Below, in pieces: positions 32,796 to 42,745 of a DNA stretch of 64,000 nt (position 1 is its first letter; each line of letters starts with the position of its first letter). The DNA comes from Microbacterium sulfonylureivorans (GTDB lineage: Bacteria; Actinomycetota; Actinomycetes; Actinomycetales; Microbacteriaceae): NCBI RefSeq assembly GCF_003999995.1, contig NZ_RJAD01000002.1, positions 558,001 to 622,000 of the forward strand, given 5' to 3'. Below the pieces are notes generated by a model. It was given only the letters and a program-made list of their open reading frames with translations. It ran no database searches and was not told the origin of the DNA. Position numbers and translations under genes: made by a program.

Positions 32796-34373
32796 TCAGT
32801 CAGCCTGTGCGACGCCGGTCCCCGCGGGGGCCGGCGTTTTCGCATCCCTGCGCGTGCCGACGCCGACGGCGATGCCGAGCCCGACGAGCAGAATGAGGCT
32901 TCCCCATCCCAGGACCGCCTGGACCCACGGCCCGGCGAGCACCGCGGGCGTCAGGCCCGTACGGAGCGGGACCTCGGTGAGCATGTGCCCTGCCTCACCG
33001 GCCGGAAGTCCGTCGATCGTGGTTCCGTCCGGCGCGATGACCTGACTCGTTCCGACGGTCGAGAGGTTGACCACCGATCGCCCCGTCTCGACCGCACGCA
33101 TGCGCGCGAAGGCGAGCTGCTGCAGATTCTCGTCGGTGTCGCGGAAGTCGGCGTTGTTGGTCTGGAACATGTACACCTGTGCGCCGTCCTGCGCGCCGGT
33201 CCAGATGACCTCGTCGTAGATCACGTCGAAGCAGATCGCGAGCCCCACCCCGATGCCCTCGAGGTCGAAGAACGGCGGGTTGGTGCCCGGCGTGTACTCG
33301 CGCTGGATCAGGCCGATGAGGTCTGGAGCCAGCGCCTCGAAGAACCATCGGTCAGGGACGTACTCCCCCATGGGCACCGGGTTGGTCTTGTCGTGGATCT
33401 GCACGGCGCCCTCGCCCGCGACCCACAGCATCGACGTGTTGAACGTGTCGTCGCCGCGCGTCGTCGCGGCGTTGACGATGAGCGGAGCATCCACCCGCTC
33501 CGACAGCGCGTCGAGCGTGCGCGCGGTGCCCTCGTTCGTGAGCGGGTCGGAGTCGAGCCCGCCCTCGGGCCAGAGCAGCACGTCGAGATCCTCGCCGAGA
33601 AGAGGAGCGGATGCCTCCAGTTGCGCGCGCAGGACGTCGTTGCGCTCGCGAGGATCGAAGTAGCCGGACGGCCCGTTGCCCTGCGCGCTGCCGACCGTCA
33701 GCGTGCCGGCGGCCGTCGTGGGGAAGGCGGGGACCAGCAGGAGGACGGCAGCCGCACTGAGCGCGGGCAGGGCCGTTCTGAGGTCGCGGAGCCGACCGAT
33801 CCGGACCCACTCGATCGCGGCGGCGGTGAAGGCCACCATCAGGAACGTGAGGCCCGCCACGCCGGTCCACGACGCGACCTGGGCGAGCGGGCTCTCGGAC
33901 TGGCTCATCCCGATGCGCGCCCACGGGAACCCCGTGTACGGCCATGACCCCATGAACAGCTCCCGTGCGGTCCAGATCCCGGCGACGAGGAGCGGCGTCG
34001 CGATCAGCGCTGCCCAGCGCGACGGGAACAGGCGCGGCATCCATCGGTACACCAGCGTCAGCAGGATCGATCCGACCGCCATGAAGATCGCTTCGAGGCC
34101 CGCGAGGGCGAACCACGGAACGAGCCCGAGGTACCGCGTGATCCACATGATGTGGACGAGGTAGAACGTCGCGCCGAACACGAAGCCGACCAGGAGGGCG
34201 CTCCACGCCGAGCGGCCGATCAGCGCGATGAGCGAGAGCCCCACCCCGACGAACGCGAGCGGCCACCAGCCGAGCGACGGATAGGCCAGGTCGAGGACGA
34301 CGCCGCCCACGATCGAGACGAGCACGGCGGCCCACAGGGGCAGGAGCGGGCGCGGCGCGGCGGCGAGAGGCAC
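32796..34373 (-). CDS. lnt: Apolipoprotein N-acyltransferase
   Basis: A 525-residue inner-membrane enzyme adding the third acyl chain to lipoproteins. Six N-terminal helices (about 10-205) precede a nitrilase-fold domain outside the membrane and a final helix (about 488-508). Catalytic Glu is in LLWPEGG, Lys in IHDKTNPVPMGEY, and Cys in LAICFDVIYDE. No fused polyprenol-phosphate mannose synthase (Ppm1) domain, unlike M. tuberculosis. GTG start. The rbpA terminator overlaps its last codons. Confidence 0.95.
   Translation of the reverse strand: MPLAAAPRPLLPLWAAVLVSIVGGVVLDLAYPSLGWWPLAFVGVGLSLIALIGRSAWSALLVGFVFGATFYLVHIMWITRYLGLVPWFALAGLEAIFMAVGSILLTLVYRWMPRLFPSRWAALIATPLLVAGIWTARELFMGSWPYTGFPWARIGMSQSESPLAQVASWTGVAGLTFLMVAFTAAAIEWVRIGRLRDLRTALPALSAAAVLLLVPAFPTTAAGTLTVGSAQGNGPSGYFDPRERNDVLRAQLEASAPLLGEDLDVLLWPEGGLDSDPLTNEGTARTLDALSERVDAPLIVNAATTRGDDTFNTSMLWVAGEGAVQIHDKTNPVPMGEYVPDRWFFEALAPDLIGLIQREYTPGTNPPFFDLEGIGVGLAICFDVIYDEVIWTGAQDGAQVYMFQTNNADFRDTDENLQQLAFARMRAVETGRSVVNLSTVGTSQVIAPDGTTIDGLPAGEAGHMLTEVPLRTGLTPAVLAGPWVQAVLGWGSLILLVGLGIAVGVGTRRDAKTPAPAGTGVAQAD
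32812..32840 (+). terminator. Intrinsic terminator of rbpA inside the end of lnt
   Basis: ACGCCGG (32812-32818) pairs with CCGGCGT (32831-32837) around an inner CCCC/GGGG stem, followed by TTTT at 32837-32840. It sits 20 bases after the rbpA stop but within the antisense lnt coding region, which encodes a low-complexity tail there. Confidence 0.85.
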
Positions 34374-34410
34374 GTGAATACCCTAAGCGGCCGAGACTGG
34401 GCGGCCGCTG

Positions 34411-36924
34411 TCAGACGGCCGAGTACGCGACGATGCCGCGGCGCACGGACTCGAGGGCCTTCCGCGCCGTGGACGCCAGCGAAGCGTCTGCCACGATCGA
34501 GAGCTGGTCGAGCAGGTCGATGGTCTGCTTCGACCAGCGGACGAAGTCGCCCGCCGCCATGTCGGCCTCCACGAGGACGCGCTCGAGCGGGGCGCCGCGG
34601 GCCCAGGAGTGCATTGCCTGGGCGAGTCCGGCCGCGATCGGCTCGGACCCGGGCAGCCGGTGCTCCTGCTCGAGGTCGTCGAGACGCTGCCACAGCTCGA
34701 GCGTCTCGGTGAACGCCGCGCGGAACGCCCCGCGTGGAAGGCCACGCTCGCCGGGGCCGCCGTCGTCGCGCCGGGGTTCGTAGACCACGCAGCACGCGAG
34801 AGCGGCGAGAGACGCAGCATCCAACTCGTTCCACAGTCCCTGACGCAGCGACTCGGCCACGAGCAGATCCCGCTCTCCGTAGATGCGTCGCATCGTGCGC
34901 CCCGCGGGAGTCAGGCTCGTCGCACCGTCATCGGCGATGCGCACGTAGTCGAGCTCTCCGAGCACATCGACGACGCGGTCGAAGATGCGCGCCACCGTGC
35001 CCGTGCGGGTGTCGATCTGCTGACGCATCTTGTCGATCGTGCGCTTGAGACGCCAATAGCGCTCGCCCCACCGGGCGTGGTTCTCGCGGTCGGGGCACGA
35101 GTGACAGGGATGCCGCTGCATCTGCCGCCGGAGCACCCCGAGTTCGCGGTGGCGCTTGTCTCGGGTCGACCGCGAGGCGTTCGCGTCCTTGCGGTTGAGC
35201 TTCTCGAGGTCGCTCAGATCACGGCGGATCGCGGAGTACTCCGTGAAGTCGCCGCGATCGCAGGTCATCGCCTTCTCGTAGCCCGCGAGGGACTCCTCCT
35301 GCTCCCGCACCTGGCGGGCGAGCCCGACGACGGCGCGGTCGGCCTGGAACTGCGCGAACGACGACTCGAGGATCTCGCGGGCTCGGGCGCGGCCGAACTG
35401 ATCGATGAGATTGACGGCCATGTTGTAGGTCGGTCGGAAGCTGGAGTTGAGCGGGTACGTCCGTCGAGACGCGAGCGCGGCGACGGCCTGGGGATCGAGT
35501 CCCTCCGTCCATTGGACGACGGCATGCCCCTCGACGTCGATCCCGCGTCGGCCGGCGCGTCCGGTGAGCTGCGTGTACTCCCCCGACGTGATGGCCACAC
35601 GGGCCTCGCCGTTGAACTTCTCGAGCTTCTCGAGCACGACGGTGCGCGCGGGCATGTTGATGCCGAGGGCGAGGGTCTCGGTGGCGAACACGACTTTGAC
35701 CAGCTTCCGCTGGAAGAGCTCCTCGACGACCTCCTTGAACGCCGGCAGCAGGCCCGCGTGGTGCGAGGCGACGCCGCGCTCGAGGTTGTCGAGCCAGTCG
35801 TAGTAGCCGAGCACCGCCAGATCTTCGTCATGGAGGGAGCGCGTGCGCTCCTCGACGATGCCGCGGATCTCGAGCCGCTCCTCCTGCGACGTGAGCCGAA
35901 CGCCCGAGCGGCGCACCTGCTGGACGGCGGCGTCGCACCCCACACGGCTGAAGATGAAGAAGATCGCCGGCAGCAGGTTCGCCCTGGCGAGCAGCTCGAC
36001 GACGTCGGGCCGGTCGAGGCGTTCGATCCGCTGCACGTTCGCCGCCCGCACTGGGCGCTTGCCGCCGCGGTTCGGGCGGCGGCGGGATGCTTCGTACCCC
36101 GCGTGCCGGGCACTGTTGCCCGCCTGCACGCGACTGTTGCGCTCGAAGTTCGCGCCTTTGAACGACCGGATCCGCATCAGCTCCTGGTTGACCTGCGCGG
36201 TCGCGATCCCGGCGCGGTCGTCGAAGAGCGGCAGCAGATCGCCCCGCACCAGGACGTGCTGCTCGAGCGGCACCGGCCGCGTCTCCGACACGACGACCTC
36301 GGTGTCGCCACGGACCGTGTCGAGCCAGTCGCCGAACTCCTCGGCGTTGGAGACGGTCGCCGACAGGGAGACGAGCTTCACCGCCGGCGGGAGGTGGATG
36401 ATGATCTCCTCCCACACGGCGCCCCGGAAGCGGTCGGCGAGATAGTGCACCTCGTCCATCACCACGTAGCGGAGGCCTCGGAGCGCCGGCGAGTCCGCGT
36501 ACAGCATGTTGCGGAGCACCTCGGTGGTCATCACGACGATGCGCGCGTTGCCGTTGATGTTCGTGTCGCCGGTGAGCAGTCCGACCTCGTCGACGCCGTA
36601 GACGTCTTGCAGCTCGCGGAACTTCTGGTTCGACAGGGCCTTGATCGGCGTCGTGTAGAAGGCCTTGTCGCCATGACCGTCGACCGCCGGCTCGCGCATC
36701 GCGAGGTGCACCGCGAACTCGCCGACGATCGTCTTGCCCGCCCCCGTGGGCGCGGCGACCAGGACGCTGCGACCCTCCTCGAGGGCGCGGCAGCCCGCTA
36801 CCTGGAAGTCGTCGAGGGTGAACCGCTGGGAGGCCGCGAACGACGCGGTGATCGGATGACTCCGGTCGAGGTCGGCGGACGCACGCGCTCGCGCGTACCG
36901 CTCGGCGTGACCGGCGTCCGTCAT
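34411..36924 (-). CDS. helY: Ski2/Mtr4-like DEVH helicase (HelY)
   Basis: An 837-residue superfamily 2 RNA helicase. Walker A APTGAGKT is near residue 48, the DEVH box in VMDEVHYLAD, motif III LSATVSN, and motif VI QLTGRAGRRGID. After the two RecA domains come a helical ratchet and a C-terminal DSHCT region (about 640-830) with CHSCPDR. It likely acts in RNA turnover. The ATG at 36924 overlaps tatC by four bases; linkage pafBC-tatAC-helY matches mycobacteria. Confidence 0.95.
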   Translation of the reverse strand: MTDAGHAERYARARASADLDRSHPITASFAASQRFTLDDFQVAGCRALEEGRSVLVAAPTGAGKTIVGEFAVHLAMREPAVDGHGDKAFYTTPIKALSNQKFRELQDVYGVDEVGLLTGDTNINGNARIVVMTTEVLRNMLYADSPALRGLRYVVMDEVHYLADRFRGAVWEEIIIHLPPAVKLVSLSATVSNAEEFGDWLDTVRGDTEVVVSETRPVPLEQHVLVRGDLLPLFDDRAGIATAQVNQELMRIRSFKGANFERNSRVQAGNSARHAGYEASRRRPNRGGKRPVRAANVQRIERLDRPDVVELLARANLLPAIFFIFSRVGCDAAVQQVRRSGVRLTSQEERLEIRGIVEERTRSLHDEDLAVLGYYDWLDNLERGVASHHAGLLPAFKEVVEELFQRKLVKVVFATETLALGINMPARTVVLEKLEKFNGEARVAITSGEYTQLTGRAGRRGIDVEGHAVVQWTEGLDPQAVAALASRRTYPLNSSFRPTYNMAVNLIDQFGRARAREILESSFAQFQADRAVVGLARQVREQEESLAGYEKAMTCDRGDFTEYSAIRRDLSDLEKLNRKDANASRSTRDKRHRELGVLRRQMQRHPCHSCPDRENHARWGERYWRLKRTIDKMRQQIDTRTGTVARIFDRVVDVLGELDYVRIADDGATSLTPAGRTMRRIYGERDLLVAESLRQGLWNELDAASLAALACCVVYEPRRDDGGPGERGLPRGAFRAAFTETLELWQRLDDLEQEHRLPGSEPIAAGLAQAMHSWARGAPLERVLVEADMAAGDFVRWSKQTIDLLDQLSIVADASLASTARKALESVRRGIVAYSAV

Positions 36925-37739
36925 ACGCTCGCCTCGGGGGGCAGGATCAGCGCATCGCGCTTGGCCCTGCGCCGATCGAACAGCAGGGACACGCCTGCGG
37001 CGGCGAAGAAGAGGACGACCATGATGCCGGAGAGCATCAGCATGCTCACGACGTCTGCCGAAGGGGTCGCGAGCGCCGAGAACACGACGGCGACGATGAC
37101 CGCGACGCGCCATCCCTTGAGGATCGCGCGACCCGACATCACGCCTGCGAAGTTGAGGGCGACGAGGAACACCGGCAGCACGAACGCGACTCCGACCACG
37201 ATCAGCAGCTTGAAGACGAAGTCGTAGTAGTACGCCGCCTGATAGAACGAGGCGGCGCCCTCGGGAACGAACGTCGCCATGAGCTCGACGATGTGCGGCA
37301 TGATCACCAGGCCGACGTAGCATCCGGCGAAGAACAGCGGGATCGCTGCGGCGAGGAAGCCGATCGTGTACTGCACCTCTTTGCGGGTGAGCCCGGGCAT
37401 GACGAACGCCCAGATCTGCCACATCCAGATCGGCGCCGAGATCAGGATGCCGATCGCGAAGGACATCCTCAATCGGAGGTCGAAGCCCGACGTCACGGTG
37501 TCGAACATCAGCTCGACCTTGCCCTCTTGACCTTTGGTCTCGGCGACCACGCGCAGTGGCTCGGTGATCAGCACGATCACCCAGTCCGTGATGAAGAACG
37601 CCACCACCATGCCGACGATGAGGGCGAGGGCCGCCCACATCAGGCGCTTGCGAAGCTCGACCAGATGCTGGCCCAGCGACATGCGCTTTTCACGCCGCGT
37701 CGGGGATGCTCCTACGCGCGGCGGTTCCGCCGTCTCCAC
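36921..37739 (-). CDS. tatC: Sec-independent translocase TatC
   Basis: A 272-residue polytopic membrane receptor for twin-arginine signal peptides. Six helices are visible; HLVELRKRLMWAALAL at the N-terminus, FAVMPGLTRKEVQY-type loop and the periplasmic segment FVPEGAASFYQAAYYYDFVF are family hallmarks. GTG start, seven bases after tatA. It would export proteins such as the Tat phosphoesterase at 60036. Confidence 0.97.
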   Translation of the reverse strand: METAEPPRVGASPTRREKRMSLGQHLVELRKRLMWAALALIVGMVVAFFITDWVIVLITEPLRVVAETKGQEGKVELMFDTVTSGFDLRLRMSFAIGILISAPIWMWQIWAFVMPGLTRKEVQYTIGFLAAAIPLFFAGCYVGLVIMPHIVELMATFVPEGAASFYQAAYYYDFVFKLLIVVGVAFVLPVFLVALNFAGVMSGRAILKGWRVAVIVAVVFSALATPSADVVSMLMLSGIMVVLFFAAAGVSLLFDRRRAKRDALILPPEASV

Positions 37740-37746
37740 GGCGGAG

Positions 37747-38004
37747 TCAGGACTTGGTTTCGGTGGTTCCGCCCGCGTCGGTGCGCACCTCTGTGGAAGG
37801 GGCCTCGACGGAAGAGGCGGTTCCGGCCGACGTGACGTCGGTCTTGGACGTGTCGTCGTCCTTCATCGCCTTCATCTCACCCTTGAAGACGCGAGCGGAC
37901 TGACCCATGCTCTTGGCCAGCGCCGGCAGCTTCGCCGCGCCGAACAGCAGCAGGATCACAGCGAGGATGATCAGGAAGTGCCACCCTGTGAGGCCTTGCA
38001 GCAT
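37747..38004 (-). CDS. tatA: Sec-independent translocase TatA
   Basis: An 85-residue pore-forming Tat subunit: one N-terminal helix (about 8-23), the FGAAKLPALAKSMGQSARVFKGEMK amphipathic helix, then a polar tail. Upstream are GAAAGGA and a TACACT -10 box (38034-38039 on the minus strand), so tatA begins its own transcript. No tatB lies in the window. Confidence 0.96.
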   Translation of the reverse strand: MLQGLTGWHFLIILAVILLLFGAAKLPALAKSMGQSARVFKGEMKAMKDDDTSKTDVTSAGTASSVEAPSTEVRTDAGGTTETKS

Positions 38005-38089
38005 GTCGATTTCCTTTCGGCGGGTCCGGATTCAGTGTAACCCTCCGGCAGACGCGGCGGTGTCTGCGAGGCGAACTCCTGGTGATGCG

Positions 38090-39052
38090 TCAGCGGTACT
38101 GAGCCAGGCCGGACTCGGCCCATTCGGCCGCCGCCCGTCGCGCCGCCGCCGGTTCGAGGATCTCGACCGCGCCGCCTTGGCGCGCCGCGAGCCGCCGCAG
38201 GCTGAACTCGTCGGCAACGCGCATCGTCGCGACCGAGACGTCACCGGATGTCTCGACCGTGGCACGGTCGAGGTAGTCGCCGAGGAGTCGGCCCTCGGTC
38301 TCCGGGAAGCGGATGCGAGCGACCACGTCGCCCTCGCCGGACTCGAACCAGCCCGCGGCGGGCTCCCCCGCGTGCGTGATGGGGATGTCCGTCAGTTCGA
38401 GGTCGCTCACCCGGTCGAGATGGAACGTGCGCATGGCCTCCCGCAGGTGGCACCAGCCCTGCAGATACCACTGGCCGTCCGCGATGTGAACCTTGACGGG
38501 ATCGACCGTGCGCGTCGTCGGCGCAGCATCCGGTGCCTTGTAGGTGAACGAGACCGCGACTCCGCGGCGGAGCGCGCTCGCGACCGCATCGCGCACGGTG
38601 TCGACCGGTCCCGGAGCCACGATGACCTCGGCGGGGGTGCTCGAGGCCCCGCGGGAGAGCTTGGCCAGGAGACCCGCGAACAGGTCGGTGTCGCCCACGC
38701 CCGGGATCGTCCGCGCGAGCTGAAGACCCGCGAGCAGCGCCGCGGCCTCGCGCGCGGTCAGCTTCGGTGAGCGCTCGAGACCGACGGAGTTCGTGATGAC
38801 GATGATCTCGCGCTGGTCGAGCAGATCCCAGTCGATGTCGAACAGGTCGTTCGCCATCTGCCAGTAGCCGCCGTCACCCGGCAGGCCGATGACGGTGAGC
38901 TTCTCGACCATCGAGCGCATCTGTTCGGGGCTCACGTCGAACTCGTCCGCGGCCTCGGCGATCGACACCTCGCCCTTGCCGATGAGATACGGCACGAGCT
39001 GCAGCATCAGCGCGGCGCGATCGGTCGCGACAAGCGGGCGACGGGCGCTCAC
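38090..39052 (-). CDS. pafC: WYL-domain regulator PafC
   Basis: A 320-residue transcription factor. A winged-helix N-terminal part (about 12-70) leads to a WYL domain (about 150-230, with GQWYLQGWCHLREAMRTFHLDRV) and a WCX domain. In mycobacteria the PafB-PafC complex activates the LexA-independent DNA damage response by sensing single-stranded DNA. GTG start, four-base overlap with pafB. Confidence 0.95.
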   Translation of the reverse strand: MSARRPLVATDRAALMLQLVPYLIGKGEVSIAEAADEFDVSPEQMRSMVEKLTVIGLPGDGGYWQMANDLFDIDWDLLDQREIIVITNSVGLERSPKLTAREAAALLAGLQLARTIPGVGDTDLFAGLLAKLSRGASSTPAEVIVAPGPVDTVRDAVASALRRGVAVSFTYKAPDAAPTTRTVDPVKVHIADGQWYLQGWCHLREAMRTFHLDRVSDLELTDIPITHAGEPAAGWFESGEGDVVARIRFPETEGRLLGDYLDRATVETSGDVSVATMRVADEFSLRRLAARQGGAVEILEPAAARRAAAEWAESGLAQYR

Positions 39053-40044
39053 GACGCACCTCCGTTCAGCTCGCGGGCGGCGGCCAGTCGCTCGATCACC
39101 TGGTCGCGGAGCTCGACCGGCTCGACGACCCTCACCTCGGGTCCGTACGAGGCGAGTTCGTCGGCGAAGATGTGGATGTCGACGAAGGGCACCCTGATGC
39201 CCTGGTCGGCCGGGGATGCGCGCCGCGCGAGACGCAGCGCCGCCTCGGTACCCGGGTTGACCTCGAGCAGCGACGTGCTCCGCGCCGCGACCTCCTCCAG
39301 TCCGCGAAGCGCGCGCTCCCCCGCTCCTTCGCGCAGCGACGGGTCGAACGACTCCCTGGTCAGCACGACCGGCCCGACGATGCGGGACAGGAGGAACGTC
39401 CGATCCCCTTCGGCGTCGAGATCGATGCCGAAGACGTGCCAGCGCGCCTCGTACTCCACGAGCGCGAGCGGCTGCGTCCGGCGGGTGCGCGGCGCGTTCT
39501 CGCCCGGCTTGAGATAGGGGAACTTCGCCACGCGACTCTGCTCGATCGCCTGCTGCAGCACAGGGAAGGAAGGATCGCGGAGGCTGATCCGAGGCGAGTA
39601 GCCGATGATCGGCTCGTCGACGGGGATGCCGAGCGCTCGGATCTTGCGCAGTCCGCTGCGCGCGTCATCCGACATCGAGCTCTCGCTCCACACCCCGCCC
39701 GCGAGGTTGAGCAGCGCCAGTTCCGCCGGCGTGAACTCGATGTCCTCCGGCAGTTCGTACTCGGCTGTCGGAACGCGATAGCGCGCCTCGCGGAGGTCGT
39801 CGGGATCGGCCCAGTCGCCGATGGTCTCGATGGGGACGCCGAGCCCGCGGAGGCTCTCCTTGTCGCGCTCGAACATCTTCTCGAGCGCATCCTTCGACGC
39901 ACCCGACTCGCTCTGCTCGCGATAGCCTGCGACCGACGTGAGGATCGTGTCCTTGGTCAGTCCCTGGTCGGTCGCCATCAGGGCGACGACGAGGTTGACC
40001 AGCCTCTCTTCGGGCGGAGACTTCGCGGGGGCGTTGGCGGGCAC
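39049..40044 (-). CDS. pafB: WYL-domain regulator PafB
   Basis: A 331-residue partner of PafC with the same architecture: winged helix (ERLVNLVVALMATDQGLTKDTI), WYL domain (about 180-235, RTQPLALVEYEARWHVFGID) and C-terminal WCX. It would form a heteromer with PafC to control DNA-damage genes. ATG at 40044. The pafA ligase gene, usually just upstream in mycobacteria, is not here. Confidence 0.95.
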   Translation of the reverse strand: MPANAPAKSPPEERLVNLVVALMATDQGLTKDTILTSVAGYREQSESGASKDALEKMFERDKESLRGLGVPIETIGDWADPDDLREARYRVPTAEYELPEDIEFTPAELALLNLAGGVWSESSMSDDARSGLRKIRALGIPVDEPIIGYSPRISLRDPSFPVLQQAIEQSRVAKFPYLKPGENAPRTRRTQPLALVEYEARWHVFGIDLDAEGDRTFLLSRIVGPVVLTRESFDPSLREGAGERALRGLEEVAARSTSLLEVNPGTEAALRLARRASPADQGIRVPFVDIHIFADELASYGPEVRVVEPVELRDQVIERLAAARELNGGAS

Positions 40045-40100
40045 TCCCTCATCCTAGAGTCGCAGAACCGGAGCGACCGCCCGAGCGGCCGAACCGCCGA

Positions 40101-41033
40101 CTACTGGGTGGTCGCGGGATCGAGGCCCAGGATGTCGAACACGAACACGGTCGCCTGATCCGTGCCGGTCTGATCGGCGGGCACCACGACCATGACCTGC
40201 GATCCGACCGTCTGGCCCACGAGCGCCTCGGAGAGGACGGGATCGCCGTCGAGCGGGAGCGACTCCGCGCGGGTGTCCCACGTCGTCTTGACCTGCTCCT
40301 TGTCGTCCCACGACACGCCGAGCATGTGCACGCGCACCGGGACGTCGCCCTCGACGACGGGACCGTCGCCCTTCTTGATGGTCTGCACGACGACATCGGT
40401 CGGAGCCGCGCCGTCGGGGATGATCAGGCCGGGGCGGCCGTCGGGGTCGCGCACGACCGTCGGAAGCCCGGTGCCGCTGTTGAACTGGTCGGCGCCGTCG
40501 GCGGCGCCGAGGTAGACGTTGCGCACGTCGATCACGGCGACGGCCGTCTCGTCCTCTGCCAGGCCGACACTCGCGGCGGCCTCGGCCTCCATGTCGCCCG
40601 GGGCCATCGACACGACGACCCTCGTACCCTCGGTGGCGCACTCGAGAGCGGAGTCCCAGGTGGGGAAGGTCGGGACCACCTCGGTCATGCTGACGACGTT
40701 CGAGAGGTCTCCCGAATAGGAGGATGCGTAGACCGTCTCGCCCGTCTCGCCCGAGACGATGGTGAAGTCGAGGACGACGAGCTGGTCGTCGCGCGTGATC
40801 GGGACGCTTCCGCCGCCCTGCTCGACGGTCGCCCACGAGCCGTCGGTCGTGTGGAAGGGCGTGTAGAGGTCGACCTCGGGCGCCTCTCCGAACTCTCCGC
40901 TCACCGGGGCGAGCTCGAGCAGCTCCGCATCGGAGGCCGGCTGGGGGCAGTCGGAGGAACCGGGGAGCGAGCAGCCGGCCAGGCCGACGGTCGCGAGCCC
41001 GAGGATCGCGAGGGCAGCGGGGATCTTGCGCAC
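40101..41033 (-). CDS. FKBP-type peptidyl-prolyl isomerase lipoprotein
   Basis: A 310-residue exported protein. The signal ends with lipobox LAGC, Cys21 being the lipidated residue, then a Ser/Pro linker. Two FKBP-like regions are seen: a degenerate one (about 65-175) and a C-terminal one (about 215-305: KKGDGPVVEGDVPVRVHMLGVSWDDKEQ, then LVGQTVGSQVMVVVPADQ). It likely assists folding of secreted proteins. This actinobacterial layout with tandem domains is common. Confidence 0.9.
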   Translation of the reverse strand: MRKIPAALAILGLATVGLAGCSLPGSSDCPQPASDAELLELAPVSGEFGEAPEVDLYTPFHTTDGSWATVEQGGGSVPITRDDQLVVLDFTIVSGETGETVYASSYSGDLSNVVSMTEVVPTFPTWDSALECATEGTRVVVSMAPGDMEAEAAASVGLAEDETAVAVIDVRNVYLGAADGADQFNSGTGLPTVVRDPDGRPGLIIPDGAAPTDVVVQTIKKGDGPVVEGDVPVRVHMLGVSWDDKEQVKTTWDTRAESLPLDGDPVLSEALVGQTVGSQVMVVVPADQTGTDQATVFVFDILGLDPATTQ

Positions 41034-41042
41034 CGGAACAGT

Positions 41043-42065
41043 CTAGGCGGAAGGATCGCCCTCGCCCGTCGCGGCATCGCCGGTCGCGCCCGCTGCGAGC
41101 CGTGCGCCGTCAGCGGCGCGCTGCGCTTCGCGCACGCGCTTGCGGAGGTTCTTGTCCGTGATCTGACGATCGCCGACCGCTCCAGGCGTCCACAGCTCGA
41201 CGTCCTCGTCGCCGTAGCTCGACTTCGACGCGCGACGCTTCACCTCGGGCGGCACCGCACCCGGAGCCAGCCGACGCGCCCACAGCAGGAATCCGGTGTG
41301 CGCGATCATGCGATGGTCGGGACGCACGGCGAGGCCCTCGACATGCCAGCCGCGAACCATCGTCTCGCTCGCATCGGGCTCGGTGAAGAGTCCCGTCGCC
41401 CGGATGTACTCCGCCACGCGGCTCAGCTGCGTCGCGGTCGCGATGTAGCAGAGCACGACGCCGCCGGGCGTCAGCGCATCAGCGACGACGTCGATGCACT
41501 CCCAGGGCGCCAGCATGTCGAGAACGACACGGTCGACCGACGCCGGGGCCACGGCATCCGGAAGCGCCTCCACCAGGTCGCCGACGACGACGTCCCAGTT
41601 CGCGGGCGACTCTCCGAGATACGTCTCGACGTTCGCCCGTGCGACGTCGGCGAACTCGGGCCGGCGCTCGAACGAGACCAGCCGGCCCTCAGCGCCCATC
41701 GCGCGCAGCAGCCAGAGCGACAGCGCTCCCGACCCGACGCCGGCCTCGACCACGACCGAGCCGGGGAAGACGTCGGCCTCGGCGATGATCTGCGCCGCGT
41801 CCTTCGGGTAGATGATGGCCGCGCCGCGCGGCATCGACATCACGAAGTCGCGCAGCAGCGGACGCAGGGCGAGGTACTCGTGCCCGCCGCTGTTGGCGAC
41901 CACGGAGCCGTCGGGCTGCCCCACCAGGTCGGAGTGCTTGAGCACCCCGTGGTGCGTGTGCAGCTCGCCGCCGTCGCGCAGGGTGATGGTGTGCAGGCGT
42001 CCCTTGGGTCCGGTGAGCTGCACGCGGTCTCCGAGGCGGAACGGTCCGCTGGGTCGTTCGGTCAT
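41043..42065 (-). CDS. trmI: tRNA (adenine-58-N1)-methyltransferase TrmI
   Basis: A 340-residue SAM-dependent enzyme that makes m1A58 in tRNA T-loops. The N-terminal beta region (about 10-75) is followed by the Rossmann domain with VVVEAGVGSGALSLWLLRAMG and GDLVEALPD, DRVVLDMLAPWE and GGVVLCYIATATQL. A variable C-terminal extension (about 285-340) is charged. ATG at 42065 overlaps the HAD gene by four bases. Linkage with HAD and PAC2 is conserved. Confidence 0.95.
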   Translation of the reverse strand: MTERPSGPFRLGDRVQLTGPKGRLHTITLRDGGELHTHHGVLKHSDLVGQPDGSVVANSGGHEYLALRPLLRDFVMSMPRGAAIIYPKDAAQIIAEADVFPGSVVVEAGVGSGALSLWLLRAMGAEGRLVSFERRPEFADVARANVETYLGESPANWDVVVGDLVEALPDAVAPASVDRVVLDMLAPWECIDVVADALTPGGVVLCYIATATQLSRVAEYIRATGLFTEPDASETMVRGWHVEGLAVRPDHRMIAHTGFLLWARRLAPGAVPPEVKRRASKSSYGDEDVELWTPGAVGDRQITDKNLRKRVREAQRAADGARLAAGATGDAATGEGDPSA

Positions 42066-42745
42066 CGGGCGGCCTCCTTGGCACGGTGTTCGGCGTGGAA
42101 GGATGCCACGTCCTGCGCGGTGCGGCCCTCGAGGGTCGGCCACACGGTGTGGGCGCCGGCTCCGGCGATCGAGACCATCAGCGGGACGCCGATCGTCGCC
42201 GCGCCCGACGCGACCGCGGAGCGCAGCCCGTTGGGCGAGTCCTCGATCGCGACGACCTCGGCGGGCGTCACTCCGAGCGCCTGGCACGCCTGCAGATACG
42301 GGTCGGGGAAGGGCTTGGGGCGCGTCGAGTCGTCGCCGGCGATGACGACGTCGAACGCCTCGAAGTCGATGAGGTCGACCACGGTCTGCGCCATGCGCCT
42401 CATCGACATCGTGACCAGGCCGGTCTTGATCCCCGCGTCGCGCAGGCTCGCGAGAAGCTCGCGCGCGCCCGGCCGGAAAGGGACCCCGGTGACGGAGAGC
42501 TGGCCCATCACGTCGTCTGTCAGGTGGTCGATGATGGCGTGGACGCCCATGCGGACGCCCGCCTCCTGGAAGATGCGGGCCGAATCCTCCAGGCCCAGTC
42601 CCACCAGGCTCAGCGCCTGCTCGTGCGACCACGTTCCGCCGAACCTCTCGACGAGCGGCGTCTCGGCCGCCATCCAGTAAGGCTCGGTGTCGACGAGGGT
42701 TCCGTCCATGTCCCACAGGACGGCGGACAGTGGTGGGGCGCTCAC
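42062..42745 (-). CDS. HAD-superfamily hydrolase
   Basis: A 227-residue phosphatase of the HAD-IA class. LWDMDGTLVDTEPYW carries the nucleophile Asp and the acid/base Asp, the helical cap follows (about 20-90), KPFPDPYLQA holds the Lys, and IEDSPNGLRSAVASGA the metal-binding acidic pair. Substrate unknown. GTG start at 42745. It is divergent from the PAC2 gene and coupled to trmI. Confidence 0.93.
   Translation of the reverse strand: MSAPPLSAVLWDMDGTLVDTEPYWMAAETPLVERFGGTWSHEQALSLVGLGLEDSARIFQEAGVRMGVHAIIDHLTDDVMGQLSVTGVPFRPGARELLASLRDAGIKTGLVTMSMRRMAQTVVDLIDFEAFDVVIAGDDSTRPKPFPDPYLQACQALGVTPAEVVAIEDSPNGLRSAVASGAATIGVPLMVSIAGAGAHTVWPTLEGRTAQDVASFHAEHRAKEAAR

Noticed and set aside
38048..38067. 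Six-base GCAGAC/GTCTGC hairpin between tatA and pafC
   Set aside because: Short stem with an eight-base loop and no U-run; too weak to call a terminator.
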